A DNA stretch of 39,585 nucleotides, from contig DDET01000024.1 of the NCBI GenBank assembly GCA_002336915.1, positions 11,344-50,928 of the forward strand, read 5' to 3'. This DNA is from Bacteroidetes bacterium UBA1947. GTDB taxonomy: Bacteria > Bacteroidota > Bacteroidia > Chitinophagales > Chitinophagaceae. Under the pieces are notes generated by a model. The model was given only the letters and a program-made list of their open reading frames with translations, made no database searches and had not been told where the DNA came from. This document shows positions 22,089 through 31,467 of the stretch, one piece after another (position 1 is the first letter of the stretch; every line of letters starts with the position of its first letter). The translations under genes were made by a program, and so were the position numbers.

Positions 22089-24188
22089 ATGAAAAGGAAA
22101 CTATTACTGGCAGCATTGTCGGTATTCACTATGTCAGCCGGCACATTTGCCCAGACAGCTCCGGGCGTGCTGCTCGTGAACGAAATTTCGAACGGTACTA
22201 AAGGTGCCCGCGAATTTGTAGAACTTGTAGCAGGTACTACGGACGGTGCGGCAGGTACTGTAGACGTAAGAAACTGGATCATTGATGACAACAACGGCAT
22301 TTTTAATGGCAGTGTAGCCGCAGGAGCAGGTATCTCGGGCGGTCACTTGCGCCTTGCCAACGATCCATTTTGGGCAAGCCTCGATCGCGGTACCACTATT
22401 GTATTATTTAACGGCAATGATTTTGATTCCACAGCTACTAATCCTCTTTTCAACAATTTCGAACTGGCATCGGTTGCAACAAACGGTGTACTGAGCATTA
22501 CCAACACTGCGGGCAGAACCTCTATTTTTGTTGCGGTTGGCCTTAGCACACTGGTACAATCGAACAACAGTATACCCAGCGCAAGCCCGGCAAACGGTGA
22601 CTATTGCGGTACCGGAACCTACAATAATATAGGTAACTGGAACGACATAGCCCTGCGCAATGCCTGCCAGGGAGATGGCATACAGACACGTTGCCCGGGC
22701 TGCATCATTAACCTGGAAGCTGAACCTACCTTCTACCATGGGGTGTCTTATGGCACACAAATGACAGAAGTAACGGGCGGTGCCTTTCTTAACGGGGCGC
22801 ATGTGACACTTACAGACTCACTGGAAGACACCCTTTGCGGCGCTAATAAGGATTTCTACTTTGACGGCAATGTATCTCCTGTATTGAGTGATCCTCAAAC
22901 CAGTGCTTTGTGGGCTACAACAAGTGCTGCCACTGCAACACCGGGCGAGGCTAACTCAGCCAACAACGAAACGTACATTGAATTCATGGCAGACGGTTCA
23001 TTTGTTTATGGCGCTTGTGCACAGCCCGTTGTCCCTGAAACACATCCCGGTGTGTTGATGGTTACAGAAGTATCAAATGGCCCTTCAGGCAACTGCGAAT
23101 ACGTGGTGATGGCAGTAGGTCCATGCCTTGCCAATCCTCATGCCGATTCAGTTGACGTTCGCGGATGGATACTGGATGACAACAATGGCGTATTCAACAA
23201 TAATACCTGCGGAAGCGGCATTGGCATAGGCCAGGGCCACTACAGGCTAGCATTTGATAATGTATGGGAGAAAGTACCGGTAGGCAGCAGCATCGTTCTG
23301 TATAACTACGATGACAATTGTTACACATTGCCAACAACACCTTCTACAGCACCAAATTCAGCCGGCATCTATTTTGAACCAGTAGGCGGTACAACTGCTG
23401 CTCCATTGCCTCCTAATACGCATATCCAGAGGTACGGTTCTTTCCCATCAACAAGCGTTTGTGGTACTTACTGCAATCCAAGCGGCAGCACTACTTATAC
23501 AACTGCTTCTTCATGGACAAATACAGTAGGCCTTGGCAATAGCGGCGATGGCTTCCAGGTACGTTGCCCGGGCTGTAATGATATCAATACAGGCACACCA
23601 TCATTCTATCATGGCTTCGGTTATGGCCCCGGCACAGGTACTTTACCATTCGTGAGCCTTGCTGCATCAGCAGGCAACCTTGGCGGACCGGTTATCAATA
23701 CAAGCACCGGTGCTAACAAGAGGTTCTACTTCAACCCGATCACTGTTACAGCAGCTACTGACCTGGGTACTCCCGGCAACTGGGTAAGCGCTACAGCCTT
23801 CACAACTACAGGAGGCGGCACTATAGGCCAATACTCTTCAGTACTGAAAACATACCTCACAAGTGCACCATCTGATTTCCCATGCTGCGGCAGCGGTGGC
23901 GGTGTAGGCGGAGCGCGCACTGCAAACACCACAAATGTGATCAGCCAGAATGAAGAGGTAGCTGTTTATCCTAACCCTGCAAGCAAGACCGTGAATATAT
24001 CATTCCCTGCAAGCGGCAAGGTTACTGTACAGTTACTGGACATCAACGGACGTGTAGTAGTAAGCAAAGAAGTTAGCGACGCATCTGTTGTTAGCTTCAA
24101 TGTAAGCAACTTCGTTCCCGGTGTTTACACTTACAAAGTAATATCTAACAAGAATGTTACTTCAGGCAAAGTGATGATCGCCAAATAA
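22089..24188 (+). CDS. Duplicated lamin-tail-domain-like protein, T9SS-exported
   Basis: A 699-residue surface protein. The ATG at 22089 starts the signal peptide MKRKLLLAALSVFTMSAGTF; the longer frame from 21963 is rejected because it lacks a signal. Two copies of one roughly 290-residue unit follow (about 25-310 and 319-600). Each has a lamin-tail-like start (VLLVNEISNG / VLMVTEVSNG), the segment VDVRNWIIDDNNGIFN / VDVRGWILDDNNGVFN, a Cys pair (TRCPGC / VRCPGC) followed by FYHGVSYG / FYHGFGYG, and GANKDFYF / GANKRFYF. The end is a type IX sorting domain (VYPNPASKTVNISF, LDINGRVVVSKE, then SGKVMIAK). The role is unknown; adhesion or surface structure is a guess. A strong terminator follows. 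Confidence 0.82.
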   Translation: MKRKLLLAALSVFTMSAGTFAQTAPGVLLVNEISNGTKGAREFVELVAGTTDGAAGTVDVRNWIIDDNNGIFNGSVAAGAGISGGHLRLANDPFWASLDRGTTIVLFNGNDFDSTATNPLFNNFELASVATNGVLSITNTAGRTSIFVAVGLSTLVQSNNSIPSASPANGDYCGTGTYNNIGNWNDIALRNACQGDGIQTRCPGCIINLEAEPTFYHGVSYGTQMTEVTGGAFLNGAHVTLTDSLEDTLCGANKDFYFDGNVSPVLSDPQTSALWATTSAATATPGEANSANNETYIEFMADGSFVYGACAQPVVPETHPGVLMVTEVSNGPSGNCEYVVMAVGPCLANPHADSVDVRGWILDDNNGVFNNNTCGSGIGIGQGHYRLAFDNVWEKVPVGSSIVLYNYDDNCYTLPTTPSTAPNSAGIYFEPVGGTTAAPLPPNTHIQRYGSFPSTSVCGTYCNPSGSTTYTTASSWTNTVGLGNSGDGFQVRCPGCNDINTGTPSFYHGFGYGPGTGTLPFVSLAASAGNLGGPVINTSTGANKRFYFNPITVTAATDLGTPGNWVSATAFTTTGGGTIGQYSSVLKTYLTSAPSDFPCCGSGGGVGGARTANTTNVISQNEEVAVYPNPASKTVNISFPASGKVTVQLLDINGRVVVSKEVSDASVVSFNVSNFVPGVYTYKVISNKNVTSGKVMIAK

Positions 24189-24212
24189 TTTTCTGACACG
24201 ATTTGTTTATTG

Positions 24213-24241
24213 AAGCTGCCCCGTTCCCGGGGCAGCTTTTT
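24213..24241 (+). terminator. Intrinsic terminator
   Basis: AAGCTGCCCCG / CGGGGCAGCTT (24213-24223, 24228-24238), 11-bp perfect stem, loop TTCC, then a T run. It ends the transcript of the lamin-tail-like gene. Confidence 0.88.
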
Positions 24242-24434
24242 ATATGCAATAAGTATCTAATGAAATGCCCTGAATGGTGCCCGACATATATTACCTGATA
24301 GAATATTTAAAATAAATCAAAAAATGCTACATTAGTATTACGCTCATGCAAATTCAACGGTGTTTTAATTAGGTATGGTTGGAAGAAACATGGCGTAAAT
24401 CGGGACATTTTTCTAAAAAAGAAAATACTATACA

Positions 24435-26234
24435 TTGAAACCAACCGATATTCAAAACCCGGAATACTTTCATAAAGTTGTGGACTGCCAGTATGCATGT
24501 CCTGCCCACACACCGGTACCGGAATACATCAGGCTGATTGCCGAGGGCAAGTACACAGAAGCCTATATGATCAACTGGGATTCAAATGTTTTTCCCGGCG
24601 TGCTGGGGCGCACTTGCGACAGGCCATGCGAACCAGCATGCCGCAGGGGACGTGTAGAAGAGGAGCCCGTAGCAATATGCAGGTTAAAACGCGTGGCCGC
24701 AGATAATAAAGGTGATGTAAAACAACATATGCCGCATGGGCCTTTCCCGGCAAATGGCAAAAAGATAGCACTGATAGGCGCAGGACCTGCATCATTAACA
24801 GTGGCACGTGATCTTGCCCCCCTTGGGTACGAGATACATCTATATGATGAACAAAAGTTGGGCGGTGGTTTTATGCGCAGCCAGATACCATCATTCAGGT
24901 TACCTGAGACAGTACTGAATGAAGAAGTAGATTATATACTGGATCTCGGCATACATACGCACTTCAATACTTATGTAAGCAGCCTGAAAGAAATATTAGC
25001 GAGAAGTTACGATGCTGTGTTTGTAGGATCGGGCGCACCAAGAGGCCGCGACCTGCCGGATATGGAAGGACGTAAAGAGGGTGACGCCAACATACATATA
25101 GGTATAGACTGGCTATCGAGCGTGGCATTTGAACACACAAATAAAATAGGAAAGAAAGTAATAGTGCTGGGTGGAGGTAATACCGCCATGGACTGCTGCC
25201 GTACCAGCCGCAGGCTGGGTGGTGAAGAAGTGAGGGTGATAGTGCGCAGTCCCTTCGCAGAGATGAAAGCCTCGCCTTGGGAGAAGGAAGATGCCATGCA
25301 TGAGGACATACCGATCATAGACAATCATGTACCCAAATCATTTGTGGTTACCGATGGTAAGCTTAAGGGTATGATGTTCGAAAAAGTGCATGCGGTGTAC
25401 GATGATGCAGGAAAAAGGAAACTGGTACCGACAGGAGAACCTGAGGTATTCTACGAGGCTGATGATGTACTGGTAGCCATAGGGCAGGAAAATAGTTTCC
25501 CGTGGATAGAGCGCGATCTTGGCCTTGAGTTTGATAAATGGAATATGCCCGTTGTGGACCCTATAACGTATTGCTCAACCAATAAAAAAGTGTTCTTTGG
25601 CGGCGATGCTGCCTTTGGGCCGAAGAATGTAATAACAGCCGTGGCACACGGTCACCAGGCTGCGATATCGATACATCTTGCCTGTGAAGGCCAGGATATG
25701 ATGAACAGGCTTGCACCATTTGTGAACCTCACGAACATGAAAATGGGGATACACGAATGGAGCTATGACAGCATGGTGGTAAATGATGAACGCTACGTAG
25801 TGCCGCAGGCTGATAAGAAAATAACACTTACCAATCGTAAGCAGGAGGTAGAGCTGGGCTTTGACAGGCTGGATGGCTTTAAAGAAGCGCAACGCTGCCT
25901 GAACTGCGATGTACAAACCGTATTTACCGAAAGCAAGTGTATAGAGTGTGATGCCTGTATGGATGTATGCCCTACATCCTGCATTACGTTCACTGTAAAC
26001 GAAGAAGAGCATGATCTGCGCCAGCACCTTAAAGTGCCCGCAATGAACTTAACACAAGACCTATACGTATCGGATATACTACCCACAAAGCGCGTAATGG
26101 TGAAGGACGAAGATGTGTGCCTTCACTGCGGCCTCTGTGCCGAACGCTGCCCGACATCAGCATGGGACATGAAAAAATACTTTTATAACGTTACTAAAGC
26201 AGTTAATGCATGTCAGCAGGAAGCAATAGTGTAA
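24435..26234 (+). CDS. GltD/NfnB-like flavoprotein with two 4Fe-4S ferredoxin clusters
   Basis: A 599-residue protein. The N-terminus has the Cys set of glutamate-synthase small subunits (CQYACP, C18/C22, then GRTCDRPCEPACRRGR with C61/C65/C69), an FAD site at GAGPAS (115-120), a GGGNTA nucleotide site (246-251) and GGDAAFGPK (389-396). The last 110 residues add two ferredoxin motifs, C502xxC505xxC508xxxC512P and C562xxC565xxC568xxxC572P. It likely passes electrons between NAD(P)H and ferredoxin, or to KorAB directly. The start is TTG at 24435: no ATG lies between the in-frame stop at 24414 and this codon, and the family N-terminus begins here. Its last 25 bases overlap korA. Confidence 0.88.
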   Translation: MKPTDIQNPEYFHKVVDCQYACPAHTPVPEYIRLIAEGKYTEAYMINWDSNVFPGVLGRTCDRPCEPACRRGRVEEEPVAICRLKRVAADNKGDVKQHMPHGPFPANGKKIALIGAGPASLTVARDLAPLGYEIHLYDEQKLGGGFMRSQIPSFRLPETVLNEEVDYILDLGIHTHFNTYVSSLKEILARSYDAVFVGSGAPRGRDLPDMEGRKEGDANIHIGIDWLSSVAFEHTNKIGKKVIVLGGGNTAMDCCRTSRRLGGEEVRVIVRSPFAEMKASPWEKEDAMHEDIPIIDNHVPKSFVVTDGKLKGMMFEKVHAVYDDAGKRKLVPTGEPEVFYEADDVLVAIGQENSFPWIERDLGLEFDKWNMPVVDPITYCSTNKKVFFGGDAAFGPKNVITAVAHGHQAAISIHLACEGQDMMNRLAPFVNLTNMKMGIHEWSYDSMVVNDERYVVPQADKKITLTNRKQEVELGFDRLDGFKEAQRCLNCDVQTVFTESKCIECDACMDVCPTSCITFTVNEEEHDLRQHLKVPAMNLTQDLYVSDILPTKRVMVKDEDVCLHCGLCAERCPTSAWDMKKYFYNVTKAVNACQQEAIV

Positions 26235-28045
26235 ATGATTTCGTAGTCAGGTTCGCAAACGTAAACGGAACAGGGTCAGCCAGCGCAAATTTTCTCTTTA
26301 CTAAGTCCATCTTCCGGATGGGCATACCTGTGACACCCAAGAATATCTTTCCATCGAACATACAGGGCCTGCCCACATGGTACGAGGTACGTGTGAGTGA
26401 AAAAGGATACCTGGGCCGCAGGGAGGGTATAGACCTGATGGTATGCGTGAACCCGCAAAGCATGATGAACGATGTGAAGAGCGTGAAAAAAGGCGGCTAC
26501 TTCCTGTACGACAGCACCAAGAAACTGCATGATGAATTCATACGCGAAGACATTAACTACATAGGCATACCGCTTATGGAGATGTGCAACAGGGAATTCA
26601 ACGACGCAAGGCAAAGGCAGCTCTTTAAAAATATTATCTACGTAGGCGCGCTGTGCGGGCTTCTTGATATCGAGGTGAGTGTATTTGAGGGCCTGTTCGC
26701 TGAGCAGTTCAAGGGCAAGGAAAAGTTGATAGCGCCCAATATGAAATCGCTGCAGATGGGCATTGATTATGTAAAACAAAATTTCAGCTGCCCGCTTAAT
26801 ATACGAGTAGAAAGACGTGACCTGCTGAAGGACGCGATAATGGTAGATGGCAACTCGGCCTGCGGCCTCGGCGCTGTGTATGCAGGTGCAACAGTTGCGG
26901 CATGGTATCCCATCACACCATCCACATCGGTAGTGGAAGCTTTTATGGAATATGCGGCTGAATATCGTGTGGACCCACAGACCGGCAAAAAGAATTATGC
27001 TATTGTGCAGGCTGAAGATGAACTGGCTGCGATAGGCATGGTGATAGGGGCCAACTGGAATGGCGCGCGCTCCTTTACTGCAACCAGCGGACCGGGCGTA
27101 TCGCTGATGAATGAATTTTTAGGGCTAGGTTATTTTGCAGAGATACCTGCAGTGTTAATAGATGTGCAACGTGCAGGCCCTTCAACGGGTATGCCTACAA
27201 GAGTGCAGCAGTCGGATATATTGGAAGCGGCATACGCTTCGCACGGCGATACAAAACAAATACTGGTTATTCCCTCTACACCGAGAGAGTGTTTTGAAAT
27301 GACGGCTGATGCATTTGATCTTGCTGAGCAATTACAAACACCCGTGATTGTAATGACCGACCTGGACCTGGGCATGAATGACCATGTGTCGCCACCATTT
27401 GAATGGGATGATAAACGGATCTTCCACAGGGGTAAGGTGCTTACTGCTGACTTTCTTGAAAACATGCCTAAGTTCGGGCGGTACCTGGATGTAGATGGTG
27501 ATGGCATACCTTACCGTACTTATCCCGGTACGCATCCTACCAAGGGAGCGTTCTTTACACGCGGCACATCGCGCGATGAGTATGCCGCCTACACCGAAGA
27601 CGCAGGCGCTTACAAACGGAATATGGACAGGCTAATGGTGAAATGGGAAACAGCTAAAAAGATGGTGCATGCGCCTGAATTATATCAACATAAAAACCAT
27701 CATGGCAACGGCATACTCTTCTACGGCACATCGAAATATGCCGCCGAAGAAGCGATCGACCTGCTGAAAGAACAAGGCATACACCTGGATGCCATACGCA
27801 TCAAATCATTCCCTTTCAACAGCACCGTAGAGCAGTTCATTGCCGCGCACGACAAGGTATTTGTAGTAGACCAAAACCGTGACGCACAAATGCGCAGCTT
27901 GCTGATGATTGAACTGGGCATTAACCCCGAGAAATTAACGTCTATACTTAGTTATGATGGCATGCCTATTACAGCCGACCTCATACAACAATCAATAACA
28001 AACAATCTATCAATTCATAAGGTAAAAGAAGGAACTTTGTCATGA
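26210..28045 (+). CDS. korA: 2-oxoacid:ferredoxin oxidoreductase, fused gamma-alpha subunit
   Basis: A 611-residue subunit. Residues 1-190 are the gamma domain (DFVVRFANVNGTGSASANFL, then PNIFPSNIQGLPTWYEVRVS-like; MVCVNPQSMM). Residues from about 210 are the alpha pyrimidine-binding domain (GNSACGLGAVYAGATVAAWY, PITPSTSVVEAF, AEDELAAIGMVIGANWNG, TATSGPGVSLM). The protein converts 2-oxoglutarate (or a related 2-oxoacid) plus CoA to the acyl-CoA with ferredoxin as acceptor, together with KorB. The gamma-alpha fusion is the usual layout in Bacteroidota and actinobacterial KGOR. It overlaps the preceding flavoprotein gene by 25 bp and korB by 4 bp (ATGA). Confidence 0.92.
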   Translation: MSAGSNSVNDFVVRFANVNGTGSASANFLFTKSIFRMGIPVTPKNIFPSNIQGLPTWYEVRVSEKGYLGRREGIDLMVCVNPQSMMNDVKSVKKGGYFLYDSTKKLHDEFIREDINYIGIPLMEMCNREFNDARQRQLFKNIIYVGALCGLLDIEVSVFEGLFAEQFKGKEKLIAPNMKSLQMGIDYVKQNFSCPLNIRVERRDLLKDAIMVDGNSACGLGAVYAGATVAAWYPITPSTSVVEAFMEYAAEYRVDPQTGKKNYAIVQAEDELAAIGMVIGANWNGARSFTATSGPGVSLMNEFLGLGYFAEIPAVLIDVQRAGPSTGMPTRVQQSDILEAAYASHGDTKQILVIPSTPRECFEMTADAFDLAEQLQTPVIVMTDLDLGMNDHVSPPFEWDDKRIFHRGKVLTADFLENMPKFGRYLDVDGDGIPYRTYPGTHPTKGAFFTRGTSRDEYAAYTEDAGAYKRNMDRLMVKWETAKKMVHAPELYQHKNHHGNGILFYGTSKYAAEEAIDLLKEQGIHLDAIRIKSFPFNSTVEQFIAAHDKVFVVDQNRDAQMRSLLMIELGINPEKLTSILSYDGMPITADLIQQSITNNLSIHKVKEGTLS

Positions 28046-29094
28046 CATACGTTCGCCCGAAATTCCGCCACCCGGAACTTCCAAAGAATAAGCTGGGATA
28101 TACATTAAGCTATTACGAGGGAGCACTCTCTACCCTATGCGCCGGCTGTGGCCACGACTCCATAAGCGCAGCCATCGTACAGGCATGTTACGACCTGGAT
28201 ATCGAGCCGCATAAAGTGGCGAAATTGTCGGGAATAGGCTGCTCGTCCAAAACACCTGCGTACTTCCTGAGCAATTCGCATGGGTTTAACTCCGTACACG
28301 GACGTATGCCATCGGTCGCCACAGGTGCAAATCTTGCTAACCGCGACCTGAAATATATAGGCATCTCCGGCGATGGCGATACTGCATCTATAGGCATGGG
28401 GCAGTTCGTGCATGTAATAAGGCGCAACCTGAACATGCTGTACGTGGTGATGAACAATGGCTGCTATGGCCTTACTAAAGGGCAAGACTCTGCCACAGCA
28501 GACGCGGGATCTAAGAATAAAACGGGCCAGGTAAACCTGTTCCAGTCTATTGACCTCGCCAGCCTTGCTATAGAATTGGGGGCAACATTTGTTGCACAGA
28601 GTTTTTCGGGAGACAAACAGCAATTGGTGCCCTTAATGAAAGCAGCCATGAAGCACCAGGGTTTTGCATTCATCAATGTGATATCGCCTTGTGTGACCTT
28701 CAATAATAATGTGGGCTCTACAAAATCATATGACTATGTGCGTGAACATGTGGAAGCAACCGGCACATTGGATTTCGTACCAATGATGAGCGAGATAACT
28801 ACGGAGTATGCCGAAGGCAGCACAGAGCACCTGGTATTGCATGACGGATCGATAATAGAACTGCATAAACTGGCCGATGGCTGGGACCCGCACAACAGGA
28901 TATCGGCAATAAACGCGGTACAGCATGCAAAAGCAAAAAATGAGATATTAACCGGCCTGCTGTATATGGAAAAGGAAACTACTGACCTTCATGATATGCT
29001 GGGCACTACAGACATCCCACTTAATTCACTGACAAAAGAAATACTTTGTCCCGGCTCAGGAAAGCTGAAAGAGCTAAATGACTCACTACGCTAA
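28042..29094 (+). CDS. korB: 2-oxoacid:ferredoxin oxidoreductase, beta subunit
   Basis: A 350-residue thiamine-diphosphate and iron-sulfur subunit. LCAGCGHDS (C33, C36), GIGCSS (C67) and SPCVTFNNN (C217) supply the four Cys ligands of a 4Fe-4S cluster. The ThDP motif is GDGDTASIGMG (from G110) ending at MNN (N138-N139). It pairs with KorA, and SPCVTFN is typical of the 2-oxoglutarate type rather than pyruvate enzymes. Its start overlaps the korA stop by 4 bp, so translation is coupled. The three genes form one unit from 24435. Confidence 0.93.
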   Translation: MTYVRPKFRHPELPKNKLGYTLSYYEGALSTLCAGCGHDSISAAIVQACYDLDIEPHKVAKLSGIGCSSKTPAYFLSNSHGFNSVHGRMPSVATGANLANRDLKYIGISGDGDTASIGMGQFVHVIRRNLNMLYVVMNNGCYGLTKGQDSATADAGSKNKTGQVNLFQSIDLASLAIELGATFVAQSFSGDKQQLVPLMKAAMKHQGFAFINVISPCVTFNNNVGSTKSYDYVREHVEATGTLDFVPMMSEITTEYAEGSTEHLVLHDGSIIELHKLADGWDPHNRISAINAVQHAKAKNEILTGLLYMEKETTDLHDMLGTTDIPLNSLTKEILCPGSGKLKELNDSLR

Positions 29095-29112
29095 TTAACA
29101 ACAAGCATAAAG

Positions 29113-29640
29113 ATGAAGAACAGAAACGTGAAAAGCCTGCTGGCTGTGATCTTATTTGCACTTGTGTCATTACCCGCACTGGCGCAAAACAATGACCTGA
29201 ATAATTTTCTATCTAAGAAAGGGTATATAGCTATAAAGCTGAACAAACTTATAATAGGCCACCTGTATATGGAAGGCACGCTGAACGGCATAAAAGGAAA
29301 ATTCATCCTGGACTCGGGTGCCGGCGCTACTGTGATAGATGAGAAAGTGAAAGATAAATTTAAGCTCAACACGGCCGGTGGCAATGACGTGAAAGCCGCC
29401 GGGGCGGGCAGTGCGAGCCTGACAGCAAGAATGGCAAGTGACAACAAGCTAGTATTGGGCGACTACAAACGCGATAAATTCACTCTTGCGGTAATGAACC
29501 TGGACAATGTGAACGATGCACTTAAATCTGTAGGCATTGCGGCATTCGATGGCGTTATAGGTGCTGATATACTTTCGTCGGGCAAAGCGGTTATAGATTA
29601 TGAGACGCTTACCCTGTATTTGCAAAATACCGCCAATTAA
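29113..29640 (+). CDS. Secreted retropepsin-like aspartic protease family protein
   Basis: A 175-residue protein with a signal peptide (to about residue 25, ALAQ). The aspartic-protease motif FILDSGAGATVID puts the catalytic Asp at D67 (DSGA in place of DTGA). The C-terminal segment FDGVIGADILSSGKAVIDY is the second family mark. Such single-domain proteins work as dimers, in the periplasm here. It lies 18 bp after korB on the same strand, and could be read through from the oxidoreductase operon, though a secreted protease has no clear link to that pathway. No terminator is seen between them. Confidence 0.85.
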   Translation: MKNRNVKSLLAVILFALVSLPALAQNNDLNNFLSKKGYIAIKLNKLIIGHLYMEGTLNGIKGKFILDSGAGATVIDEKVKDKFKLNTAGGNDVKAAGAGSASLTARMASDNKLVLGDYKRDKFTLAVMNLDNVNDALKSVGIAAFDGVIGADILSSGKAVIDYETLTLYLQNTAN

Positions 29641-29653
29641 GGACGCTAATCGC

Positions 29654-30328
29654 CTAATTGTTATTTGCTGAACCCACAAGCAATATAAGCCTGAGTGCGA
29701 CGGTGTGGTTGTACTCGTCTACACCCCAGCCTACTGCAACACGTTCTACCGGGCGTATGGTGTTAATAGAATGTTGGTAGCGCACGTTTACAAAAAGGCC
29801 TTTGTATAGCTGATAAGTAAGGCCGGCGATGCCATTGAAATCGTTCTTATTAAAATAATCCTTGTCATGGTCTATAGGGTAACCGGGATCGGATACCATG
29901 TCTTCCTTCGACTTTAGCAGCCTGCCGTATGAGGCCCCGAGGCTGCAATGCAGCTTATGATCTGTGAAAAAATTGAACATAAGCGGGACCTCTACGTAAT
30001 TGAGGTCGAGATAATACCTTTCAAAATATGGGCCAATGGCATAAGAATACGATTCGGTCACTCCACGGCTGCCTTTTTGTGAATAAAGGAATTCCATACT
30101 CATACCTATTGCCGGTGTGAACTGGGCATAAACACAAGCCCCAAGATTTAGCCCAGCCTTATTGTAGCCCCCATAGCCATCACCATCCACCTGTGCCATA
30201 TTCATGCCGAGGCAAAGCCCCCCATAAAAAACATGCGGGTCGTCTTTAAAAAAATGAGTTTGGGCACTCACTTCCGCAAAAGGAGTAATAGAAAGCAATA
30301 CACAGGCTATAAGCCAATTCCGTAACAT
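29654..30328 (-). CDS. PorT-like outer-membrane beta-barrel protein
   Basis: The ATG at 30328 begins a clean signal peptide (MLRNWLIACVLLSITPFAEV, then SAQ), giving 224 residues; the frame is open 17 codons further upstream, but that extension is not signal-like. The rest alternates aromatic strands typical of the outer-membrane protein beta-barrel (PorT-like) families: FYGGLCLGMNMAQVDGDG, GMSMEFLYSQKGS, YLDLNYVEVPLMFNFFT, LHCSLGASYGRLL, and VNVRYQHSINTI. These barrels are abundant in Bacteroidota and most are of unknown function. It converges on the retropepsin-like gene. Confidence 0.78.
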   Translation of the reverse strand: MLRNWLIACVLLSITPFAEVSAQTHFFKDDPHVFYGGLCLGMNMAQVDGDGYGGYNKAGLNLGACVYAQFTPAIGMSMEFLYSQKGSRGVTESYSYAIGPYFERYYLDLNYVEVPLMFNFFTDHKLHCSLGASYGRLLKSKEDMVSDPGYPIDHDKDYFNKNDFNGIAGLTYQLYKGLFVNVRYQHSINTIRPVERVAVGWGVDEYNHTVALRLILLVGSANNN

Positions 30329-30419
30329 ATATCCAGTCAAATTTACCGATAAATAGAACGCAAAAACTGCGGCAATCATTGTATTTCGTATATTTTAACT
30401 TTCAAACAATGCTTCGCAA

Positions 30420-31460
30420 GTGAAATATCTACTCTCCGGTTTCCTTTTGGTCCTCTGCCTTTCAGCGGATGGGCAAACGATGAAAGATGCCATAAGCCTT
30501 TTTGAAAAAGGGCAGTTGGATAGCTCTATTGCTACAGCAAAACAGTACATGCAAACGGAGCCCGGCGCCTACCAGCTAATAGGCCAATCGCTGGTGAAAC
30601 AGGGGAAATATGCTGAAGCGATAATGTACCTGGAGAAAGGAAAAAATTCACTAAATGCCGAGCCTTCAGTAAGAGCATGGTGTATGAATGACCTGGGCAT
30701 TGCCTGGTTTATGCGTGGCGCATATGAAAAAGCAAAAGAAAATATTAAGGCCTGTATAGATTTAAATGCAACGACAAACTCTGTAAGATCTGCCCGTGAG
30801 GCCGCCATACTTTTTGGCCTCAGTGAGCTTTACGATAGCTGGGCAAGAAAAGAAAGCACGCATTTTGTTTTTCATTTTCAACATATTCCCGACAATGCTG
30901 AATTCTATATCGCAGCGAACGAAATGGCTTATGATTCCATCAATCGCTTTTTCAGGTCGACGCTGCCAAAGAAAATAGACTATTTCGTTTGGGATGATAC
31001 GAAGCTGGCGGAAAGGACATTTCATCAGCCACTCGCATTTACCAAAACGCTTTTTTGTGTTACGCATACCAGTATGCACAATACCCGCGGCCATGAGATA
31101 ACGCATAACATCAGCATGTATGCCAATACGGTAAAGAAACCGAACATGCTGGTGTTTGAAGGCATTGCCAGCTATTTTGATTTTTCGGGCCGGGACTGGA
31201 TGAAGGAGATCAAAAAGATAGCACCGCATATTGGCTATATCATTTCCATAAAAAGTATATGGCTGAGCAGTGAGCATACCCCCGTAACTATCCTCTACCC
31301 GGCAGGCGCCCTGTTAACCGGAAGTCTGATACAGCAATTTGGCAGGGAGAAATTCATACAACTGCTTGCCGACCAGTCGTACGAGAACGCAAAGAAATTA
31401 TATGGAAGCGCCCTGGATGAATTGATTGCAGGACTTGACCGGGAAATAAATAGCAATTAG
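30420..31460 (+). CDS. TPR and gluzincin (peptidase MA-like) protein
   Basis: A 346-residue protein. The start is GTG at 30420; the first 19 residues (MKYLLSGFLLVLCLSADGQ) are a signal peptide, and no ATG fits. TPR-like helices cover about 20-145 (KGQLDSSIATAKQYMQ, QGKYAEAIMYLEKG, RGAYEKAKENIKACI). The C-terminal half has the zinc motif H225-EIT-H229 with E247 (FEGIASYF) 18 residues later, the gluzincin spacing. It should be an exported zinc metalloprotease whose TPR part binds a partner. The gene starts divergently from the barrel protein and ends 7 bp from the convergent small membrane protein. Confidence 0.83.
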   Translation: MKYLLSGFLLVLCLSADGQTMKDAISLFEKGQLDSSIATAKQYMQTEPGAYQLIGQSLVKQGKYAEAIMYLEKGKNSLNAEPSVRAWCMNDLGIAWFMRGAYEKAKENIKACIDLNATTNSVRSAREAAILFGLSELYDSWARKESTHFVFHFQHIPDNAEFYIAANEMAYDSINRFFRSTLPKKIDYFVWDDTKLAERTFHQPLAFTKTLFCVTHTSMHNTRGHEITHNISMYANTVKKPNMLVFEGIASYFDFSGRDWMKEIKKIAPHIGYIISIKSIWLSSEHTPVTILYPAGALLTGSLIQQFGREKFIQLLADQSYENAKKLYGSALDELIAGLDREINSN

Positions 31461-31467
31461 ATCCGCA

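Noticed and set aside
30338..30345. TAAATTTG on the minus strand as promoter of the barrel protein gene
   Set aside because: Only 9 bp before the chosen ATG, so the leader would be nearly absent; not strong enough to call.
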